64,000 bases of DNA from Ulva prolifera. Its lineage: Eukaryota > Chlorophyta > Ulvophyceae > Ulvales > Ulvaceae. The position numbers were made by a program, and so were the translations under genes. Position 1 is the stretch's first letter, and every line of letters starts with the position of its first letter. Under the pieces are notes generated by a model. The model saw only the letters and a list, made by a program, of their open reading frames with translations. It ran no database searches and was not told the DNA's origin. Where the stretch lies: contig CM041196.1 of the NCBI GenBank assembly GCA_023078555.1, positions 5,591,658-5,655,657 on the forward strand, in the 5' to 3' direction. This document shows, one piece after another, positions 57,079 to 64,000 of the stretch.

Positions 57079-60000
57079 TCACGGGCTCGCGGCCTTGATC
57101 GTCACCGGGGCAGGGGTGCTGGGCTCGAGAGTCACGAGGACGTGTTCCTTCGCGTCCTCCCGCAGCAGCTCCAGGTCCACCGCTTGCCCGACCTTGCACT
57201 TGTCCAGCGACCGGTACAGGTCGGCTGCGGTCTTGATCTTCTTGCCCTCAACCCCCACGATGATGTCGCCGAGCACCAGCCGCCCGAACGTGTCCCGGCT
57301 CGTGCCCTTCACCCCCGCCTGAACACACACACCCATGGGTTTGCCAGCTGCGCTGGAATTGGTTGCAAGGTCTGCATGAGACAAGTCTAGCGAACAAATC
57401 GCTGGCGGCGATGGCCTCGTGTGTGTATATTCTATGTGTATGCCATTACGTGCATCAGCTGCATGAGATGATGGGCGACCCAGCTGGGATGTATGATTGT
57501 AGCCGATGCTTCAGCACAATGACAAAGGCAGTGGCGCAGGTGGCACTGAACAGACCACTTACTCCAGCTGCAGCCCGAGCTGTGTGGATGAGAGCACCCG
57601 TATATTCAGCTGGAGCTTTCCACTACAGCATAGCTAGAGACAGCAGCAGCCTCAAAGTGCAACTGACAGAGCCTCAGGCCTATCCGAGGGTCCAACTATC
57701 AGGTTTGGCGGGACCTCAAATAGGCCCGAGTCTCTGTCAGTCCGCCTCGCTATCAGCTACTAAGCCCCCAACACTTGTGGCTGCTGAGACACATCAGGAC
57801 GCTGCTGCGTGTCTGATGCGCAGCTGCAGCTGCGAGAGCGTGCGGGAGGCACACCTTGGAAGCCGGGCCGCCTTCCTTGACGGAGAGCACGAGGATGCCG
57901 TTCACGCCGAGTTGCGACGTCGAAGTGTCGGGCGCAAAGGCGATGCCGAGCACGGGCCGCACGACGCGACCGTTCGCGATGATCTCCACCACACTCTCCT
58001 TTACCGTGTCCACAGGGATCGCAAAGCCGACGCCGCTGTTGGCGCCGCTGGGGCTGTAGATCGCAGTGTTGATGCCGATCAGGTCCCCTGCAGCCACGCC
58101 TCCCGCGTCAACAGTGCCGTCGTCGACTCCACAGTCAGGAAGCATGCCGCGGAGCAGAGGCCTGGAGGGCAAAGTCAGCAGAGCGAGAGGGACGCACCGC
58201 TTGAGTCCAGCAGAGGCCCTCCACTGTTGCCTGGGTTGATCGCCGCATCAGTCTGCAGCACGCCACTCAGGTTATTGCGCAGTAACACCCGATTCACGTC
58301 ACAATACTCTGCGCCACCGTCAGTATGCTGCGCGGATCTATGACAAACCCAAAACGCCGACAAGTCTCACATCTGCCAGCCCCTCCCCATGCATCAATGC
58401 GCATCATCGCCCCAAAACAATCATACACACGCACAGGTACCCACGACTGCCCATGCGCTCTCACGGGTGGGGGGGGTGGGGGGGGGGACCTGGATGGCGT
58501 CCTGGATGGGGCGGCCGGTGATGCCGGACTGGATCTCACGGTGGATGCCGCTGACGATGCCGGTGGTGAGGGTGTGGTCGAGGCCGAAGGGGTTGCCGAT
58601 TGCGTACACTTTCTGCCCCACTGACACCTCCGCCGACACGCCGAGCGACACTGGCCGCAGCTCCTCCTGCACCGCATGCATGCCTCATGTGTGCGCCTGC
58701 CATGTCATATCACAGAGCCCTGCGCAGGATGTTTGCGAGCCATGGGACTCGCTGTGAGATATGCCTTGTAGGCCGTCAAGCTCTTGGACAGAGGAAAGCA
58801 CTTTTCATAATCGAAAGTCGGTACACCTTGGACTGGGGCTGCCTTCTGCGGGAATTGTGTGGAAAATGAGCGCCTTGAACGAGCCGGGGGCCGGCTTGCA
58901 GGGTGCAAAATGACAGTCAATGCGCGAGTGAATCGCTGCGGAGCATTGCAGGCCATGTGGTGGACTCAAGATCGGTGGCATGCACGGCATGCATGAGAGA
59001 AAAGTGTAGACAGGGGCAGGGCGGCAGAGGAGGGGCGTGCCGCCTTCTCCTCAACTTGCAACACCGCCACGTCCTTGTCTTCGTCCTGGCCCAGCACCTT
59101 CGCCACAAAGTCCTTCCCCCCGTCCACGGTCACCTGCACCACCGCCATCTCTCACTGCCAGTCAAGCAAGATGTGATGGACTAGCTCACGCACAGACATT
59201 CGGTACTTATCACTATTTGCACCGTGGGCATGCACCATGCGTGTCGCAGTGAATTGGCCTGTTGGAACAGGCAGTATGACATGATGCAATCGGAGTCGAG
59301 TCCTCATGCTCGTGCAGCCACAAGTCGACCGCAGCTATGTATGCGCAGAACAAAAACATGCCCACACCCCGCCCCCGGAGATGTGCACCTACCATGAAGA
59401 AGTGCAGGTGGAGCCGTGATTCGGAGATGAAGCCCGCTTTATGCCGGTATCAGCAGTTCTACAGGCCATCGGCTGCTAGGGCAGGTGGCGACCGCTACAA
59501 ACTGCCGAGCATGTGGGTACGGACTCGCGAATGCAGAAGAGCTGCTGTCAACAATGCATGCAGCCGCAGCTGTGCGTGCAGCTCATCTGGCGGCACATGC
59601 AGCATCAAGAGCACGAGGCATCAGTGACAGCATTCTGCACGAACCTGGACAGTGGAGGCCCCCTTGATGACGTGGTAGTTGGTGACGACATGGCCCTGCT
59701 TGTCCCACACGATGCCACTGCCAGCTCCGGCTGGGTAGTCTTGCATGTCTGCTGTGAAGGCATCCCGCCTGCATTCGAGCGTCAGTAGGCTGCCAGCCAC
59801 ACAAGTCATGACTGCATTCTTGCGAGGTTGCACAAGTTTGAGGTGTGGGTTGACTAAACTGGGCTCACCGGGAGCCTCTGGGATGGCTGACTTGATGTGC
59901 TCTGGAGGGAAGGCGTTCCAGCAGCGGAGCTGCATGCTGAATAGCTATCGTTCACGACCAGGAGGGTGGACGATGAGAGTGTGAACACACCTGCTGGACA

Positions 60001-60286
60001 AATTGGTGACATTGACCACTGCGCCGGTGTTTTTATTGAACAGGTCCACAACCTTCTGCTCGTCTGCCGCGAGCCTCGTGCGGGCCTCAGCTGGTTGAGA
60101 ATCTAATGGTGACAGCAGGAGCGTTGCAGCTAGAGCTGTGGCTTGAACAGCGCTCGTGAGCTGCTGCCCTAGCGCTGGGAGCCTGCGCTCTGTTATGGCT
60201 GGTTGTCGACAGTTTGGTTGGCCATGGGACTTGAATGCTTGGCAGCATGCCCGGCACCTTCGGCTGCTGCACCATAACAAACCCAT
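57079..60286 (-). CDS. DEG1: DegP/HtrA serine protease DEG1, thylakoid lumen
   Basis: Seven exons: 59991-60286, 59645-59768, 59056-59133, 58490-58666, 58198-58252, 57855-58087, 57079-57318. All joins are GT-AG and in phase; 400 residues. The Arg/Cys-rich leader followed by the hydrophobic [11 protein letters not shown] and an AEA cleavage site is a bipartite transit peptide for the lumen. The trypsin-like domain shows VTNYHVIKG (His about 131), EDKDVAVLQ (Asp about 161), [14 protein letters not shown], and [15 protein letters not shown] (Ser about 235), a complete triad. A single PDZ domain follows ([35 protein letters not shown]). DEG1 forms lumenal hexamers that degrade damaged photosystem proteins such as D1 and help photosystem II assembly. 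The catalytic Ser lies in an exon of only 55 bases. The donor after exon 3 is GTTGAG and is chosen because it gives the family sequence. Confidence 0.92.
58469..58487. repeat. Interrupted poly-G tract in a DEG1 intron
   Basis: Eight G, one T, ten G, immediately inside the DEG1 intron that begins at 58489 on the minus strand. Confidence 0.9.
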
Positions 60287-61688
60287 CAAGCGTTTTCTTT
60301 GGATCACACATCATGCAGAAGTGGATCACCAGCGGGTTGCCCGTGGTCCTGGTCAAGAACAGAGGTGGGAAAGCTGCTCACATGGAACAGCACCATCGAG
60401 TACTGCTCGTCCAACCCAGCTGTCCTACAGACTGCGTCGGGTTTGTGACCGTCACTCTACTGTTGTAGGCAATGTGCCTTGATCAAAGAGACGAAGCCGC
60501 GGCATCAAGACCATGCGTCGTGCGCGTGCAAGTGTGTGCGTGTCCGGTTCTAAAGCCGCAGCAGTCAATGTACGCCCTGCTCGCTACGAACACATAATCT
60601 ATAGATCCTATCTCGAGAGGTATGTCAAAATCCCTGTACTGTTGTACTGCTATAAGCCCGACGTCATTCGCATCTTACGGAACACAGCCACAAGTTGCTG
60701 GAATCAGTGCTTGCACAGCGCATCGCGAAAATCGACAGAAGCGTTCCCAGGTGCAATCTTGAACAGCAAAACATACAATCTCGTGCGCGAGTCGGGCTGC
60801 CGTTGCCACTCCTTCTGGAAGGCAGGACTGACGCAAGCGAGGGTGGTGTGTGCGCCCACGACAGCCGCAAACCGATCAGCATCACACTCCATGCAGACAC
60901 AAAGTTTACAGTTTACATACAAACTATCTCGTGGATCCGTGGGTTCACGAACAGATGCTCCTGCTGAGCGACGCGCGTTGGAGATGCTCCGACTGGTCTT
61001 CCAGAGGTTAGTGCACAGACCACGCCTTCATGTCTTTGCCATGATCATGAAGTCAACAGTAGACAGATTCAAAATCCATAAATCATCAAAGCTATGACTG
61101 TTGAGCATACCTTGAAGCCTGCGACCATGAGTTGATGTGTTCTGATGGCAGTGCACGTATGCCCATGTTACCGACGATACTGCAATCGCAAACGAATTGA
61201 ACTCCTGATAAGATGTTATTATCTGATCAATCAGCTAGTGCAAAGAAAATGCGAAGGTCGTTGTTGTCGGGCCCGCCAGGCCGGGGATCCAGCGAGCAAA
61301 GACAGCACAGCGAACGGTCAGCCAGCACTTAAGCGGAACATTAGTGATGTAACAGCGAGTGGAAAATACACATACAAAAGCTGAGAGTATGGACGCAGGT
61401 TGAAACGATCATGTAAAATCGAACGAGATGGACCGCACACGCGGCATACACGTGGCTACGAGGCCACACAGTGCAGTTCTGACCCACGGCTTGACAACAA
61501 GAGTCTCGAGAAACACTTGTGACTGAGCCAGCACGGAACTAGATACTGTATAGCATCAGTTAGCATTTTCTCAACTTCTTACCATTCTGCTGACGGATAC
61601 GTTAAGGAGCAAGGACGTACTGCTTTGCCTAGTGAATGCATGACGTGTTTACAGCGCTGTATTACCACATAGATATCACGACTTGAAT
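60287..61688. promoter_or_regulatory. Shared 5' flank of divergent DEG1 and IFT81 genes
   Basis: 1.4 kb between two start codons facing away from each other. It must hold both promoters. A frame of about 190 codons at 60513-61097 (+) has no recognisable domain. No core promoter motif was identified with confidence. Confidence 0.4.
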
Positions 61689-64000
61689 ATGGCAGATGTG
61701 GCGTATATTGTGGAGCAGTTGAATGCTGCTCCATTTAACATGAAGCTCATGAGCCACAAATTCAGCGATCTGAAAGGCCTGGATTTGCTACAGAAGGTTC
61801 TTGTGACTGCCTCATAGGATTTTGGCATTGGCAACGTCAAAGGTGAAGCGGCTGTGCAGTGTGAAGATGGGTCGGTGATGCAGGTCTACGATGTGTTCAT
61901 GCATATCATCCCAAAGCCAAAGCCCATCGATGTCCAGAGTGAGGCAGATCCCACAAGCAGACTCATGGAATATTTGAAAGCGGTCAAGTATAAGCCTGGA
62001 ACTGATGCTGTATCTTTCAGGCTAGCGCTGGCCAACTGCACGCGGGATACAATTTACTCCCTACTGAAATGGGTTTTGTCTCAAGTTCCAGTTCTACAAC
62101 AACGAGCAACAATCGGATTTTACCTGACTATCCCAGATGTACCTGCAGAGTATCGAGGCATCCAAGTACGCATCTTGCAGATCTACAGTCTTGTCGGCTT
62201 GAGCTGCCTGCGGCATAAAGACGACCATTGCGCTGTAGGACATCAGCAACCGCATAGCAGAAATTCACAGTGCCCAGGAGGACTTCAAGGCAATCCACCA
62301 GTCTGTAGAGGCCGCAAAGGCGAACATGCCATCACAGGATGAGCTGCGCAGAGCGATTCAGCGGAAAGAGAACGAACGGGCTTCATTAAACACCAGGATT
62401 GTCAAAGCTCGAGATAAAGCTCAAGCGTGCGCTTCACAAACCTCCGATATCCACAGTTGCAGGCTATGATTCACTGTGTCTCCCTTGCTGCCTCGGACTT
62501 GGGAAGCAGACCACCACAGTCACCTGACCCTGATCACAGGACACCAAGTCATCATGTTGATGATGGCTGCTGAGCGCGGCATCTGATCACGCGAAGCTAG
62601 TCAGGCAAGACAAATCATGGCCGTCAGACCACGGAAAGCAATATCACTCGTCGCAGTGCTGGGAAATCTGCCACATCGCACAATCCTCTCGTAGCTCACA
62701 GGTTTCAGCAACAGCATGAAGTCAGACGTCCACACACACAGATGCTTGATCCACCGATGCATGCGGCCATCAGAGAGCATTGCTCATAGCCATAGTGCAG
62801 GCACCCCGCACACGAGGCGCTGGCGCCGGCATGTAAGCGCCTTTCCCAGGCGCTGCAAGTGCTGGAGGATCTGAAGCGGGATGTGCTGGAGGAGCAGGAG
62901 AAACGGACAAAAGCTGAGCGCGCCGCCGCCCGCGCCACGGCTCGAGTCGCAGATCTCCGCACCGCGCTCGCATCCAACGGCAGAAGCGCCGATGCAGTGC
63001 AGCAGCTGCGTGCAGAGGCCGCCCGCCTGCGTGAGCTCGCCAACAACGAACTTCCCAAGTGCGCTACCTCTTTGGGCTGGCTTACGCCTGGACCCGCTTC
63101 GCTAGTCCTCAGGACATGCAGCCACTATGACTCATCTACCTGCGGAGTTTTGGCTCGGCGAGTGCTCTGCTAAGGGGCCTGGACCTGGAGCCAACAGCAG
63201 CAGCTTGGTGGCACGTTTGCACATTTGGTCTCGCAGTTTTTGGTGAGCTGAGGGCTTTCCTGGAGGTAGGGCCACATCGCTGTGCATATTCCCAAGGTCA
63301 AGGCCAAATTTTTTAGGTCTTCTGCCAACGCCTGGCTGGCTGTGTCGAATTGGCCAGGATCACGTTTCTGGGCTGCCTCGGTCGGGACCGGACAACCAAC
63401 TTGGCATGACACTATGGCAACGGCGCACCGTCACGCACACGCACCTGGCCAGCATCGCTTGGGTGGGCTGTAGAACTTAAGAGGGTGGTCTGGGGTGCAC
63501 TTGACACCCACAGGGCCATAAGGCGCAGCCTGAAGCAAGCTGGTGGCTGCAAGACGCATGGGAACACACAAGCAGCCATCTACACAACAAAAAAAGATCT
63601 TGCAGTTGCGCATGGCATTGTTGCGCCAACTGCACATCATGACATGCCACCAACAGTCATCCACACGAGCACAGGCCGTTCATTGTTACATGGCTCAGCC
63701 ACACCACGGCACCTTGCGACACGCCATGGTACATCTCCCAAGCCACATGCTTGATTATTCATTTCTTGGCTGGGATGGCTCCAGGGAGATCGAGGGCAAG
63801 CGCAAGCGGCTGCAGGAGCTGGCGGCGGCCCGAGACGTCGACAGCGACGCCGCGCTGCAGCGGCTGCGCGAGACGGAGATGCGGCGGCGCGCCGACGTCA
63901 CGGCCGCGCAGTCGAGCAACACCGCGGCGCGCGCCCGCCTCGTCGACGCGAACGACCCGGACTTCCGCAAACTGCAGGCGCTGCAGGACGCGGCGGCGAA
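61689..64000 (+). CDS. IFT81: Intraflagellar transport protein IFT81, 5' part (runs off window)
   Basis: Exons: 61689-61796, 61884-62165, 62239 to about 62426, about 62850-63058, and 63785 to the window edge. Exons 1-3 join in phase 0 across introns of 87 and 73 bases; exon 4 to exon 5 also joins in phase. The exon 3 to exon 4 join is not in phase as drawn, so a short exon is probably missing or the exon 3 end is wrong. Residues 1-130 match the N-terminal calponin-homology-like domain of IFT81 (IVEQLNAAPF, DLLQK then VYDVFMHIIPKP, LKYKP-like VKYKPG, IYSLLKWVLSQVP, IPAEY-like VPAEY), which with IFT74 binds tubulin for flagellar assembly. After that the protein is heptad-rich coiled coil (VLEDLKRDVLEEQEKRTKAE, QLRAEAARLRELANNELPK, EIEGKRKRLQELAAARD). 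The ATG at 61689 starts MADVAYIVE. Confidence 0.87.

Noticed and set aside
60513-61097. Plus-strand frame of about 190 codons between DEG1 and IFT81
   Set aside because: No domain, and it occupies the region expected to hold the two divergent promoters.
1-64000. CRISPR array, bacterial operon or prophage
   Set aside because: No regularly spaced repeats and no polycistronic layout; pervasive introns and eukaryote-specific genes show this is nuclear eukaryotic DNA.

Overview
This is nuclear DNA from a flagellated, photosynthetic eukaryote, most probably a green alga (chlorophyte or prasinophyte). The genes are split by GT-AG introns. They include an RbcX-type chaperone for green-type (form IB) Rubisco, a CYP97A carotenoid hydroxylase, a thylakoid-lumen DEG1 protease, the intraflagellar transport protein IFT81 and a radial-spoke-like MORN protein. 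RbcX plus CYP97A fits the green lineage better than red-plastid algae. TGTAA, the usual green-algal polyadenylation signal, follows some stop codons. I cannot name the species. Exon models were built by hand. The joins were tested by reading phase and by family similarity recalled from memory, without a database search.

Layout. 1-1342 (+): 3' end of a gene with a degenerate WRN-type 3'-5' exonuclease domain. 4842-5705 (+): intronless methyltransferase. 8592-13327 (-): CYP97A in seven visible exons. 19584-30018 (-): an 11-exon receptor-like kinase with signal peptide, predicted beta-helix ectodomain, one membrane span and cytoplasmic kinase. 33772-38672 (+): membrane-anchored class 3 lipase whose last intron holds retroelement debris. 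39346-41746 (+): tandem TerD-like protein. 41983-43527 (+): MORN protein. 44390-47920: cluster of truncated non-LTR retrotransposon pieces. 49508-51421 (+): alpha/beta-hydrolase with a long C-terminal extension. 53234-54389 (-): RbcX. 57079-60286 (-): DEG1. 61689-64000 (+): 5' part of IFT81, running off the window.

How the genes relate. RbcX, CYP97A and DEG1 are plastid proteins (Rubisco assembly, xanthophyll synthesis, lumenal proteolysis and photosystem repair). IFT81 and probably the MORN protein serve the flagellum. The kinase and lipase enter the secretory pathway. There is no operon-like organisation; only the lipase, TerD and MORN genes lie close together in one direction.

Structural themes. 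In six multi-exon genes the 5' exons have modest GC, while the 3' exons are very GC-rich with longer introns, many GTGCGC-type donors and 3' splice sites often preceded by TGCATGCA. G or C homopolymer runs of 16-38 bases recur outside exons and inside one retroelement ORF. The lower-GC intergenic stretches (13.6-19.5, 30-33.7, 51.4-53.2, 54.4-57 kb) show no gene I can support. No clearly novel system was found; the most unusual items are the within-gene GC polarity, the inactive-looking exonuclease domain and the kinase architecture.
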